In this document: positions 35,149 through 43,524 of the stretch, in pieces | Layout: each line of letters begins with the position of its first letter | How positions within the stretch are numbered: position 1 is the first letter of the stretch | Source of the DNA: Castellaniella sp049650445 | Lineage (GTDB): Bacteria; Pseudomonadota; Gammaproteobacteria; Burkholderiales; Burkholderiaceae_B | Length of the DNA: 63,287 bases | Direction: 5' to 3' | Assembly: GCF_049650445.1 (NCBI RefSeq) | Contig: NZ_JBASAD010000026.1 | Location: 1-63,287 of the forward strand | Program-made: the position numbers and the translations under genes | Notes under the pieces: model-generated | Databases searched by the model: none | The model's input: only the letters and a program-made list of their open reading frames with translations | Told to the model about the DNA's origin: nothing

Positions 35149-35891
35149 ACCCCCAGGTAAGCCCGTTTCAATTCAGGGTCTTCGATCAGGTCGCGGGCCG
35201 GCCCTTCGCGCACGATGCGGCCGGTTTCCAGCACGTAGGCCCGGTCGGCTGCGGCCAGCGCCAGGTGGATGTCCTGTTCGACCAGCAGGATGGTGACGCC
35301 CTGATCGCGGATGGCCGTCAGGTTCTCCATCAACTGATCGACGATGATCGGCGCCAGACCCAGGCTCATCTCGTCGACCAGCAGCAGGCGTGGCCGGGCC
35401 ATCAGCGCGCGCGCCATGGCGCACATCTGCTGCTCGCCGCCGGACATGCTGCCGGCCAATTGACGCCGCCGCTCGGCCATGCGGGGGAACAGGCCGTAGA
35501 TCCGGTCCAGGTCGGCCCGCACGTCTGCCCGGTCGTCGCGCCGGTAGGCGCCCATCAGCAGATTGTCCTGGACCGACATGCGGGGGAACAGTTGGCGGCC
35601 CTCGGGCACCTGCACGATGCCCAGACGGAAGATCGCATCGGGTGTGCGTCCCTCGATGGGCTGGCTGCCGTTCCATTCGATCGTACCCCCCTGGACCGGC
35701 AGCAGACCCGAGATCGTGCGCAGCAGGGTCGTCTTGCCCGCGCCGTTGCTGCCCACCAGTGCCAGGAACTCGGCCGGGCGGACGTCCAGAGACACCGAGT
35801 CCAGCACCTGGACCAGGCCGTAGCCGGCGGACAGATTGCGGATGCGCAGCAGCACATCCGGTGCGGCGGGCTGGGGCGTGACGGCGTTCAT
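35145..35891 (-). CDS. livF: Branched-chain-type ABC transporter ATP-binding protein LivF
   Basis: ATPase of about 248 residues. Walker A GSNGAGKTT (about residues 46-54), signature SGGEQQMCAMARALM, Walker B LLLVDEMSLGLAP, and the LivF-type QVPEGRQLFPRMSV. Last gene of the SBP-livH-livM-livG-livF operon on the minus strand; its ATG overlaps the livG stop (ATGA). Confidence 0.92.
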   Translation of the reverse strand: MNAVTPQPAAPDVLLRIRNLSAGYGLVQVLDSVSLDVRPAEFLALVGSNGAGKTTLLRTISGLLPVQGGTIEWNGSQPIEGRTPDAIFRLGIVQVPEGRQLFPRMSVQDNLLMGAYRRDDRADVRADLDRIYGLFPRMAERRRQLAGSMSGGEQQMCAMARALMARPRLLLVDEMSLGLAPIIVDQLMENLTAIRDQGVTILLVEQDIHLALAAADRAYVLETGRIVREGPARDLIEDPELKRAYLGV

Positions 35892-36676
35892 GCGCGTTTC
35901 TTCCCGAGATAGGCTTCGACCACGCGGCTGTCGGTGAGCACACTGTCGGGCGGGCCGTCGGCGATCTTCTCGCCGTGGTGCAGCACCATGATGCGGTCCG
36001 ACAGCGTGCGGATCGCCTTGATGACGTGTTCGATGACGATGATGCTGATGCCGGTGTCGCGCACTTTGCGGATGATGTCGATGACTTCATCGATTTCCAC
36101 CAGGTTCAGGCCGGCCATGACCTCGTCGCACAGCAGTACGCGTGGCTGCATGGCCAGGGCTTTGGCCAGTTCCAGGCGCTTGCGGTCGGGGCCACCCAGA
36201 TCTTCTGCGCGGTGATCGACGTGCTTGTCCAGGCCGACGAAGCGCAGGCACTCGCGGGCGCTTTCGCGCGCCAGCGCCAGATTGGCCTGGCCCTGCCCGC
36301 GGCCGAACAGGGCGCCGACCGCCACATTGTCCAGCACCGGCAGGCCCGGGAAGGGCTGCATGATCTGGAAGGTGCGGCCGATCCCCAGGCGCGCCCGGCG
36401 AAAGGCCGCCAGGCGGTCGATCCGTCGGCCGTCGAACCAGACCTCGCCCTCGGTGGGCTCCAGGGTGCCGCTCAGCAGGCTGATCAGGGTGGTCTTGCCC
36501 GCACCGTTAGGGCCGATGAAGCCCAGGATTTCGCCGGGCGCGAGTGTGAAGCTGACGTCGTGCACGGCCACCAGTCCGGCAAAGCGGCGCGTCAGGCTGC
36601 GGGCCTCGAGGATCGGGCGCAGGCCGCTTGCGTCTTCGGAGGGCGATGCGCGTGTGGCGCGGTCCAGCGTGCTCAT
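35888..36676 (-). CDS. livG: Branched-chain-type ABC transporter ATP-binding protein LivG
   Basis: ATPase of about 262 residues from MSTLDRATRASPSED. Walker A FIGPNGAGKTTLIS, LivG-type GRTFQIMQPFPGLPVLDNV, Walker B VLLCDEVMAGLNLVE. The usual signature LSGGxxK is altered to DLGGPDRKRLELAKAL, where GGPDRKR replaces the canonical GGQ(R/Q)R; Asp in place of the common Gln is unusual but may be tolerated. The ATG overlaps the livM stop by four bases. Confidence 0.9.
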   Translation of the reverse strand: MSTLDRATRASPSEDASGLRPILEARSLTRRFAGLVAVHDVSFTLAPGEILGFIGPNGAGKTTLISLLSGTLEPTEGEVWFDGRRIDRLAAFRRARLGIGRTFQIMQPFPGLPVLDNVAVGALFGRGQGQANLALARESARECLRFVGLDKHVDHRAEDLGGPDRKRLELAKALAMQPRVLLCDEVMAGLNLVEIDEVIDIIRKVRDTGISIIVIEHVIKAIRTLSDRIMVLHHGEKIADGPPDSVLTDSRVVEAYLGKKRA

Positions 36677-37620
36677 AGCCGATGCATCCGGATGTTTTCG
36701 ATGAAATAGCGCCAGCCCGCCTGGCGGTAGCGCCGCGCCACGTCGGCCAGGCCGCGTGGCATCAGCACTACGGCGATGACGATGACGGCACCGAAGAACA
36801 GGCCGGCGATGCTGGTGACCTCGCTGGACAGGAACTCGGAGATCGCCGACAGGATGAGCGAACCGACCAGCGGACCCAGGACCGTGCCCGGGCCGCCGAA
36901 GACCGCCATGATGATCATCTTCACGTTCAGTGTGATGTCGAAGGCGCTTTCCGGGTCCAGAAAGGTGATCCAGTAGGCGTGGATGCCGCCGGCCAGGGCG
37001 CTGAACACCCCGGCCAGGGCGAAGGCCAGGACTTTGTAGCGCGTCGTGTCCACCCCCATCACGACCGCGCCTTCCTCGTTCTCGCGGATGGCGATCAGGC
37101 CGAAGCCGAAGCGGCTGCGGGTCAGCCACCAGACCGTCAGGGTGGCCGCGACCAGCAGGCCCAGGGACAGTTCGTAGAACAGGGCGTCGTCGTTCAGCGG
37201 CGGCAGCACCAGACCGATGTTCTGGCCGGCCAGCGGGACATTGGAGACGATGGCGGCCATGACCTGGGCCAGGGCCAGGGTGGCGATGGCGAAATAATGG
37301 CCTTTCAGGCGCAGCACCGGGATGCCCAGGCAGATGGCAAAGGCCACGGCCAGGACGACACCAAAGCCCAGACCGGCGGCGAAGGGCAGTTGCCATTGCA
37401 CCATGGCGATGCCCACGCCGTAGGCGCCCAGGCCGTAGAACACGGAGTTGCCGAAGGACGGGTAGCCGGCATAGCCGCCGATGATGTTCCAGCCCTGGGC
37501 CAGCACGGCCAGCAGCAGGGTGCTGATGCCGAACTGGATGAGCGTGTCCGAGCCGTACAGCGGCAGCAGCGCGAGCGCGACCAGAACGAGCAGGATCAGG
37601 AAGAGGCGCGGGGCGTTCAT
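36673..37620 (-). CDS. livM: Branched-chain-type ABC transporter permease LivM
   Basis: Inner-membrane permease of about 315 residues with eight or more helices. Contains NIIGGYAGYPSFGNSVFYGLGAYGVG and the transporter loop AIRENEEGAVVMGVDTTRYKVLAFALAG that contacts the ATPase. Starts MNAPRLFLILLVLVALALLPL. Overlaps livH by four bases. Confidence 0.92.
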   Translation of the reverse strand: MNAPRLFLILLVLVALALLPLYGSDTLIQFGISTLLLAVLAQGWNIIGGYAGYPSFGNSVFYGLGAYGVGIAMVQWQLPFAAGLGFGVVLAVAFAICLGIPVLRLKGHYFAIATLALAQVMAAIVSNVPLAGQNIGLVLPPLNDDALFYELSLGLLVAATLTVWWLTRSRFGFGLIAIRENEEGAVVMGVDTTRYKVLAFALAGVFSALAGGIHAYWITFLDPESAFDITLNVKMIIMAVFGGPGTVLGPLVGSLILSAISEFLSSEVTSIAGLFFGAVIVIAVVLMPRGLADVARRYRQAGWRYFIENIRMHRL

Positions 37621-38480
37621 GCGGTCCTCCCGAGCAGGCCGCTGGGACGCACGATCAGCACCAGCACCAGGACGCCGAAGCTGGCCACGTCGGCAAAAGT
37701 CGGGCCCACGTACAGGGTGGTCAGGGCCTCGATCAGGCCCAGCACGAGTCCGCCGGCGATCACGCCCAGGGGCGTGTCCAGCCCGCCGATGATGGCGATG
37801 GCGAAGGACTTGGCGGTCAGCGTTGCGCCGATGTAGGGATTGATCTGCGAGACGGTGCCGTACAGGCCGCCGGCCGCGCCGGCCAGGGCCAGGCCCAGGC
37901 CGAAGGTCACGGCGTACAGGTGGCGCGGCTCGACGCCATGCAGGCGTGCCGCCGAGAGGTTCTGAGCGGTCGCGCGGATCGCCCGGCCCAGCCGGGTGTG
38001 CAGCAGAAAGCGCCACATGGCCAGCGTCAGCAGGATGGCCACGCCCGAGGCCGCCAGGCGGACCAGCGGAATGGTCAGGCCCAGGACGTTGATGTTCCGG
38101 CCGGAGTAGGCCGGGTTGATGGTGCGGAAATCCGCCGAGAACACCAGTTGCGCCAGATAGGTCAGAACGACTTCCAGGCCGAAGGTGATCAGCAGCGTGT
38201 TGAACATGGGCGCCCGGGCGACCAGATTCAGGATGCCGCGCTGGACGGCGTAGCCGACGCCGAACATCAGGACTGCCGTGAGGGGCAGTCCGAGAAATGG
38301 GTCCAGGCCCAGCCAGGTGAAGCTGTACCAGGAAATATAGGCGCCCAGCATGATGAAGGCGCCGTGGGCCAGGTTGACGATGTTCAGCACGCCCCAGACC
38401 AGGGCCAGGCCGAGCGCCATGATGGCGTACAGCCCGCCCTGCAGGATGCCGTTGACGAGGACTTGCAGCAGGAGGTCCAA
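37617..38480 (-). CDS. livH: Branched-chain-type ABC transporter permease LivH
   Basis: Permease of about 287 residues. N-terminal LLQVLVNGILQGGLYAIMALGLALVWGVLNIVNLAHGAF is the classic LivH opening; the ATPase-coupling loop is RAIRATAQNLSAARLHGV. Thirty bases downstream of its binding-protein gene. Confidence 0.93.
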   Translation of the reverse strand: MDLLLQVLVNGILQGGLYAIMALGLALVWGVLNIVNLAHGAFIMLGAYISWYSFTWLGLDPFLGLPLTAVLMFGVGYAVQRGILNLVARAPMFNTLLITFGLEVVLTYLAQLVFSADFRTINPAYSGRNINVLGLTIPLVRLAASGVAILLTLAMWRFLLHTRLGRAIRATAQNLSAARLHGVEPRHLYAVTFGLGLALAGAAGGLYGTVSQINPYIGATLTAKSFAIAIIGGLDTPLGVIAGGLVLGLIEALTTLYVGPTFADVASFGVLVLVLIVRPSGLLGRTA

Positions 38481-38510
38481 GGCGGGCTCCCTCGGGATAT
38501 TGACGGGGGG

Positions 38511-39728
38511 TCAGCGCTTGGACCAGTCGGGCATCGGGTATTTCGCGTCGCGCAGGAACGCGTGGCCGTCGAATACGGCCGCCGGTTGGCCATCCTGCAC
38601 CTGGATCACGATCTGGTCGAGATGGATCTGGCCGTTGTCGGCGAAGGCGATGTGCCCGTAGAGGCTGTCGAAGTCGCTGGCGGCCAGGGCGTTGCGCACG
38701 GCCTTGGGGTCGAGCGTGCCGGCTTTTTCGATGGCCTTCACGATCGTCTCGACGTCGGCCACGCCCGAGGCGGCATGGTAGTCGGGTTCGTAGTGATACC
38801 GGGCGTTCCAGGTCTTGGCGAACTGGGTGGCGTCGCCGAACCAGTCGTCCTTCAGCGTGTCACTGGGCAGCCAGGCGGACATGCCGAAGGCGTATTCAGC
38901 GTCCGTGCCCAGAGCCTTGCGGAAGTCCTCGCTGGGCACGCCCACGGTGAAGGAATAGAGCTTGGGTGAAACGTCCAGACTCTTGGCCTGGCGGATGAAG
39001 TTCAGGATTTCGGTCTCGTGTCCTGCGACCAGCACGGCATCGGTCTGTTTGGCCTTGATCTGCGACAGCAGGGTGTTGAAGTCGCTGGCGTTGCTGCTGT
39101 AGCGCTCATCGATCGTCGTTTTCAGACCCGCCTGTTCCAGCAGGGGGCGGGTGCCCTTGGCCACGGACACGTCGAAGGCATCGTCCGCGTAGAGCAGGGC
39201 GACCTGGGCGGGGACCGGCTTGAGCTGCTTGAACATGGCAATCGTGCTGCCGAAGTAGTTGCTGGCCGGCGCCAGGGTGCCGAACACGTATTTGAAACCG
39301 CGCGAGAAGATCTGGTCCGAGGCGCCGCCGCCCTGGACCATCGGGACCTGGTATTTTTCCGACACGGCGGAATCAGCCAGGGCGAAGTTGCTGGCAAAGG
39401 GGCCGAGCAGGAAGTTCACCTTGTCGTGGGACACCAGTTGCGTGTACTGGCGTACGCTCAGGTTCACGTCGGACTGGTTGTCGTAGATCTTCAGCGCCAG
39501 CGTATATTTCTTGCCGCCGACCTGAACACCGCCCTTGCGGTTGATCTGATCGACCGCCAACTGGTAGGCGTCCTGGTAGTAACGCCCGGTGTTGGCCACG
39601 GGGCCGGTCAACTGGACCGAGGCGCCCAGGACGATCTCATGGTCGGCCGCCTGGCTGACGGGGCTGCCCAGGCTCAGGGCCAGGGCCAGGGCCGCACAGG
39701 GCAGCCCGTTGCGCAACAGAGTGGACAT
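38511..39728 (-). CDS. Solute-binding protein of the LIV-type transporter
   Basis: Periplasmic type-I binding protein of about 405 residues. Signal peptide MSTLLRNGLPCAALALALSLGS ending SQAA, then DHEIVLGASVQLTGPVANTGR. First gene of the livH-M-G-F operon, so it is the dedicated ligand receptor. The ligand is unknown; amides, aromatic acids and amino acids are all handled by relatives. The start at 39728 follows GGAGACAC; a longer in-frame start at 39782 would bury the signal peptide. Confidence 0.9.
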   Translation of the reverse strand: MSTLLRNGLPCAALALALSLGSPVSQAADHEIVLGASVQLTGPVANTGRYYQDAYQLAVDQINRKGGVQVGGKKYTLALKIYDNQSDVNLSVRQYTQLVSHDKVNFLLGPFASNFALADSAVSEKYQVPMVQGGGASDQIFSRGFKYVFGTLAPASNYFGSTIAMFKQLKPVPAQVALLYADDAFDVSVAKGTRPLLEQAGLKTTIDERYSSNASDFNTLLSQIKAKQTDAVLVAGHETEILNFIRQAKSLDVSPKLYSFTVGVPSEDFRKALGTDAEYAFGMSAWLPSDTLKDDWFGDATQFAKTWNARYHYEPDYHAASGVADVETIVKAIEKAGTLDPKAVRNALAASDFDSLYGHIAFADNGQIHLDQIVIQVQDGQPAAVFDGHAFLRDAKYPMPDWSKR

Positions 39729-39894
39729 GATGTGTCTCCGTTGATGGTTGTTTGATGGAGTGTGCGCCGTGTCCGGTAACAACGATCTGAACGGAAATTG
39801 ACGAAAGGCTGAATCCTCACGGGAGGGCGGGACGCCTGAGGCCCTCTGGCGGGCGGCGCATATTTTTACATGCGATCTGATTGCGTTTGTTAAT

Positions 39895-39913
39895 AGTAAT
39901 GATTATCATTAAC
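39895..39913. promoter_or_regulatory. Fur box
   Basis: The 19 bases AGTAATGATTATCATTAAC match the Fur consensus GATAATGATAATCATTATC at 15 positions and are nearly palindromic. It lies 62 bases before the DUF2325 start in an AT-rich promoter stretch and about 170 bases from the divergent binding-protein gene. Confidence 0.75.
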
Positions 39914-39974
39914 TATCAAAACAATGATCGCACGCCAATCTTCATGTGCCGGTCCACCTCCAGGAGTCCACACC

Positions 39975-40373
39975 ATGGCGCAGTCCCAAGTCAGTGCATT
40001 GATCGTCGGCGCGGATCGGCTGGGTAATATCCCCGATCTATTGCGTGATCACAATATCGCCATCCGCCATCACATCAGTGGCCGCGATCCTGCGCATCAG
40101 AAGAAGACGCCCGCGCTGCCTTCCGGCACGGAACTGGTCATTCTGCTGACGGATTTCCTGGGGCACAACGTGATGAAAACCTTTCGGCTGGCGGCGCAGC
40201 GAGCCGGCATCCGCGTGCTGGTGTGCCGGCGATCGGTGTGCAGCATGCAGCAGGCACTGGACCAGTGCGGCTACTGCAAGACGTGTCCGCTGCGCGAAGA
40301 AAACGAGGTGCGGCCTACGGTGCGTGCGCCGTTCAAGGGGCGGGGCGCCCGGGGCGGGCTGGTGCTGCAGTAA
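39975..40373 (+). CDS. DUF2325 family protein under Fur control
   Basis: About 132 residues, start MAQSQVSALIVGADRLGNIP after CAGGAG. The Rossmann-like half carries GTELVILLTDFLGHNVMKTFR; the C-terminal part has five clustered cysteines (CRRSVC, then CGYCKTC), a likely metal or iron-sulfur site. DUF2325 proteins often accompany iron genes in betaproteobacteria, but no function is established. The Fur box just upstream supports an iron-starvation role. Single-gene unit; the C40 peptidase is convergent. Confidence 0.85.
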   Translation: MAQSQVSALIVGADRLGNIPDLLRDHNIAIRHHISGRDPAHQKKTPALPSGTELVILLTDFLGHNVMKTFRLAAQRAGIRVLVCRRSVCSMQQALDQCGYCKTCPLREENEVRPTVRAPFKGRGARGGLVLQ

Positions 40374-40395
40374 TGCGCCGGGGCGCAGCGCCGTT

Positions 40396-41244
40396 TCAGC
40401 GCTTGGCGGCCACGCGCCTGGTGTTGGAGTGCTTGGCTGGCGCAGAGGATTTGGCCGTTGTGCGTTTGGCGGTCGCGGGCTTGGCCGTCGTGGGTTTGGC
40501 GGCCGCCCGCCTGTGAGCGGCCGGCTTGCGGGCTGCCGGCTCGACGGCCGACTCGGCTGCGCGCGCGCCGGCCTCGGCGAGCGCGCTGGCATCGGCCTTG
40601 GCCTGAAGGCGTCGGGCGCCGTTATAGCGTTTGCGCCAGTAGGCGATGTCCATGCTTTCGACGCGGACGTTGGCGCCGCTGCGCGGTGCGTGCACGAATT
40701 TGCGGTCGCCCAGGTAGATGCCGACGTGCGAGAAACGGTGGCCCAGGGTGTTGAAGAACACCAGATCGCCGCGCCGCAGTTCTTCGCGGTCCACGGAGAT
40801 GCCCTGTTCGGCCTGGTCACGCGCCCGGCGGGGCAGTTTCAGGCCCAGAGACCTTTCGGCCGCATAGGCGACCAGACCGCTGCAATCGAAGCCTTCGCCA
40901 GGGGCGTCGCCCCCGTAACGGTACTTGACCCCCAGGAACTTCATGGCGGTGGACACCATGGTCTTGGGCGCCTGGCTGGCGTTGTAGCTTTCTGATTCGG
41001 GGTAGTCGATGGCCAGGCTGCGCTTGTTGCCAAGCCAGGCGCCCAGCGGGTCGGATTGAGTGCTGAGCAGGTAGCTGTCGCGCAGCAGGTGATTGGAATT
41101 GAGGTCGGCGTTGGCCGTCTTGCCAGGCTGGGTGGCACAACCGGCCAGCGCCACGAGGCCCGCGCACAGCAGCAGTTTCAGGGAACGGATCGCCAGAGGG
41201 CGGGGTGGATTCGGCTGAACTGGGGCGGAATGAGGCGGTAGCAT
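40396..41244 (-). CDS. NlpC/P60 (C40) lipoprotein peptidase with basic tail
   Basis: About 282 residues. A lipobox LVALAGC at about residues 31-37 predicts an outer- or inner-membrane lipoprotein. The C40 domain has the catalytic Cys in EGFDCSGLVAY (about 120) and the His in SHVGIYLGDRKFVHAP (about 173-185), so it likely cuts peptidoglycan stem peptides, as MepS/Spr does. The last 70 residues are almost only Ala, Lys, Arg, Pro and Thr with repeated AAKPTTAKP-like units, resembling bacterial histone-H1-like proteins. The 16 residues before the hydrophobic segment are odd, so a later start is possible. Confidence 0.88.
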   Translation of the reverse strand: MLPPHSAPVQPNPPRPLAIRSLKLLLCAGLVALAGCATQPGKTANADLNSNHLLRDSYLLSTQSDPLGAWLGNKRSLAIDYPESESYNASQAPKTMVSTAMKFLGVKYRYGGDAPGEGFDCSGLVAYAAERSLGLKLPRRARDQAEQGISVDREELRRGDLVFFNTLGHRFSHVGIYLGDRKFVHAPRSGANVRVESMDIAYWRKRYNGARRLQAKADASALAEAGARAAESAVEPAARKPAAHRRAAAKPTTAKPATAKRTTAKSSAPAKHSNTRRVAAKR

Positions 41245-41289
41245 GGGCGGATGGCTGCGGATGTCGTCGCCCGCAGTCGTCTCGCGTGG

Positions 41290-41322
41290 CCGTAGTGCTT
41301 GAATGACACAAACACACTACGG
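41290..41322. promoter_or_regulatory. Perfect 8-bp inverted repeat upstream of the C40 gene
   Basis: CCGTAGTG (41290-41297) and CACTACGG (41315-41322) with a 17-base AT-rich centre. It lies 45 bases before the peptidase start, in the promoter region, and could be an operator. The rest of the 378-base gap to prpE (41245-41623) holds only this and repeat copy 3; no gene is seen. Confidence 0.4.
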
Positions 41323-41433
41323 GTCGCAGACTGACCGGATACCGGACGTCGGGTTGATCTGGAGGGTTGCCCGCCCTGCGGACAACTCTCCGAGTTTAGT
41401 GGATCGATCGGGTTGAGTAAAGTGCCCGTAACA

Positions 41434-41494
41434 CTTTCGGAAAGCGCCCCCTTGGGGGGCAGCGAGCGGCCGTAAGGCTGCGCAGCGTGGGGGC
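41434..41494 (+). repeat. Structured intergenic repeat, copy 3
   Basis: CCCCCTTGGGGGG hairpin, then GCGGCC (41466-41471) with GGCTGC (41476-41481, one G-T pair) and GCGCAGCGTGGGGGC. The first stem and GGGCCGCCCCAA loop of the other copies are missing; in their place is a small CTTTC-g-GAAAG hairpin (41434-41444). Located between the divergent C40 peptidase and prpE genes. Confidence 0.75.
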
Positions 41495-41623
41495 GACCAT
41501 TTGTCAGCCTCGCGTCAGGATGACCTTGTAACTTCGAGTCCGGGTGTAGCATGTCACCCATCCATTTCCTATAGAAACACCCGCGTTCCTCTGGGGGCGC
41601 AGGGTGGCACCGGAGACGAACCC

Positions 41624-43510
41624 ATGCAGAAAGTCCGCGAGTTCCATCGCCAGTCGATCCAGGACCGGGAGGCCTTCTGGGCGCGTGAAGCCCAGCGCAT
41701 CCACTGGGAAACCCCCTTTACTCAGGTGCTGGACTATTCCCGACCGCCGTTCGCGCGCTGGTTCGTCGGTGGGCGCACCAACCTGTGCTACAACGCCGTC
41801 GATCGCTGGCTCGATACCCAGGGCGACCAGCCCGCCCTGATCTGGGTGTCCACGGAAGTCGATCAGGAAATCGTCTATACCCGTGCCGACCTCGCGCGCG
41901 AGGTCAACGCCGCCGCCGCCACCCTGCAGGAACTCGGGGTCGTCCAGGGCGACCGCGTGCTGATCTATCTGCCCATGATTCCCCAGGCGGCCTTCTTCAT
42001 GCTGGCCTGTGCCCGGCTCGGGGCCATCCATTCCGTGGTGTTCGGCGGCTTTGCCGCGCACAATCTGGCGCAGCGTATCGATGATGCCCAGCCGCGAGTG
42101 ATCGTATCCACCGACGCGGGTTCGCGTGGCGGGCGGCCGATTGCCTACAAGCCGCTGCTGGACCAGGCGATCGCCCAGGCGTCCCACGCGCCGGAGCGCG
42201 TCGTGCTGGTGAACCGGGGCCTGGCGCCCATGGACCTGACGGCGGGCCGCGACCTGGACTACGCGCCACTGCGCGCGCGGCACCTGGATGCCCAGGTGCC
42301 GGTGGTCTGGCTGGAGTCCAACGAGCCCAGCTATATCCTGTATACCTCGGGCACGACCGGCAATCCCAAAGGCGTTCAGCGCGACGTCGGCGGCTATGCG
42401 GTGGCGCTGTGTGCGTCCATGGAATACATCTACGGCGGCAAACCGGGCGACGTCTATTTTTCCAGCAGCGACGTAGGCTGGGTGGTGGGACACTCTTATG
42501 TGATCTATGGGCCGCTGCTCAATGGCCAGGCCACCGTCATGTACGAGGGTACGCCGGTGCGACCCGACGCCGCCATCCTCTGGCGCATCGTGGAAACCTA
42601 TCGCGTCAATACGCTGTTCTCCGCGCCGACGGCGATTCGTGTCCTGAAAAAACACGATCCGGCCCTGCTGAGCCGCCACGATCTGTCCAGCCTGGACCAC
42701 ATCTATCTGGCGGGCGAACCGCTGGACGAACTGACCGGCCGATGGCTGTCCGAGGCCCTGGGCAAACCGGTGATCGACAATTACTGGCAGACCGAAACCG
42801 GCTGGCCGATCCTCTCGGCCCAGCCCGGGGTCGAAGAAGTCGCCACGCGTTTCGGCAGCCCGTCCTTTCCGGTCTATGGCTATGACGTGCGGGTGGTCGA
42901 TGAGGCCTCCGGCCAGGATAGCGGTCCGAACCAGAAGGGCGTCGTGGCCATCGAGCCGCCGCTGCCCCCGGGTGCGATGAGCACGATCTGGGGCAACGAC
43001 GAACGCTTCGTCCGCACGTATTTTCAGTCCTTTCCCGGGCGCCTCTGCTATTCGACCTCCGATTGGGGACTGGTGGACGAGGACGGCTACTGGTACATCC
43101 TGGGCCGCACCGATGACGTGATCAATGTGGCCGGACACCGCCTGGGCACGCGTGAGATCGAAGAATCGGTCAATACGCACCCGGCCGTGGCGGAATCGGC
43201 CGTGGTGGGGGTGGCCGATCAGCTCAAGGGCCAGGAAGCCATGGCCTTTGCCGTGCTGCGCAACCCGGCCGCGCTGGACGAGCCCGGTGCCCGCGACCGT
43301 CTTGAGGCCGAGATCAAGCGCGTCATCGAGCAGCGTAACGGTGCGGTGGCTCGCCCGGCGCGCATCCTGTTCGTCAACAGCCTGCCCAAGACGCGCTCGG
43401 GCAAGGTGCTGCGCCGGGCCATCGTGGCGCTGTGCGAAGGTCGCGACCCGGGCGATCTGACGACGATCGAGGACCCGACCGCGCTCGAACAGATCCGCGA
43501 GGCGCTGTGA
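41624..43510 (+). CDS. prpE: Propionate-CoA ligase PrpE
   Basis: Activates propionate to propionyl-CoA via an adenylate. About 628 residues. Start MQKVREFHRQSIQDREAFWA after GGAGACG. The acyl-adenylate signature is YILYTSGTTGNPKGVQRD, with the DYWQTETGW-type motif as NYWQTETGWP and the catalytic lysine motif near the C-terminus as KTRSGKVLRR. It shares the AMP-forming fold with acs at 44907 but differs in the PrpE-specific N-terminus. Natural partner of mmsA-type propionyl-CoA metabolism; no methylcitrate genes are nearby. Confidence 0.9.
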   Translation: MQKVREFHRQSIQDREAFWAREAQRIHWETPFTQVLDYSRPPFARWFVGGRTNLCYNAVDRWLDTQGDQPALIWVSTEVDQEIVYTRADLAREVNAAAATLQELGVVQGDRVLIYLPMIPQAAFFMLACARLGAIHSVVFGGFAAHNLAQRIDDAQPRVIVSTDAGSRGGRPIAYKPLLDQAIAQASHAPERVVLVNRGLAPMDLTAGRDLDYAPLRARHLDAQVPVVWLESNEPSYILYTSGTTGNPKGVQRDVGGYAVALCASMEYIYGGKPGDVYFSSSDVGWVVGHSYVIYGPLLNGQATVMYEGTPVRPDAAILWRIVETYRVNTLFSAPTAIRVLKKHDPALLSRHDLSSLDHIYLAGEPLDELTGRWLSEALGKPVIDNYWQTETGWPILSAQPGVEEVATRFGSPSFPVYGYDVRVVDEASGQDSGPNQKGVVAIEPPLPPGAMSTIWGNDERFVRTYFQSFPGRLCYSTSDWGLVDEDGYWYILGRTDDVINVAGHRLGTREIEESVNTHPAVAESAVVGVADQLKGQEAMAFAVLRNPAALDEPGARDRLEAEIKRVIEQRNGAVARPARILFVNSLPKTRSGKVLRRAIVALCEGRDPGDLTTIEDPTALEQIREAL

Positions 43511-43524
43511 ACGCAGGACGGGGC

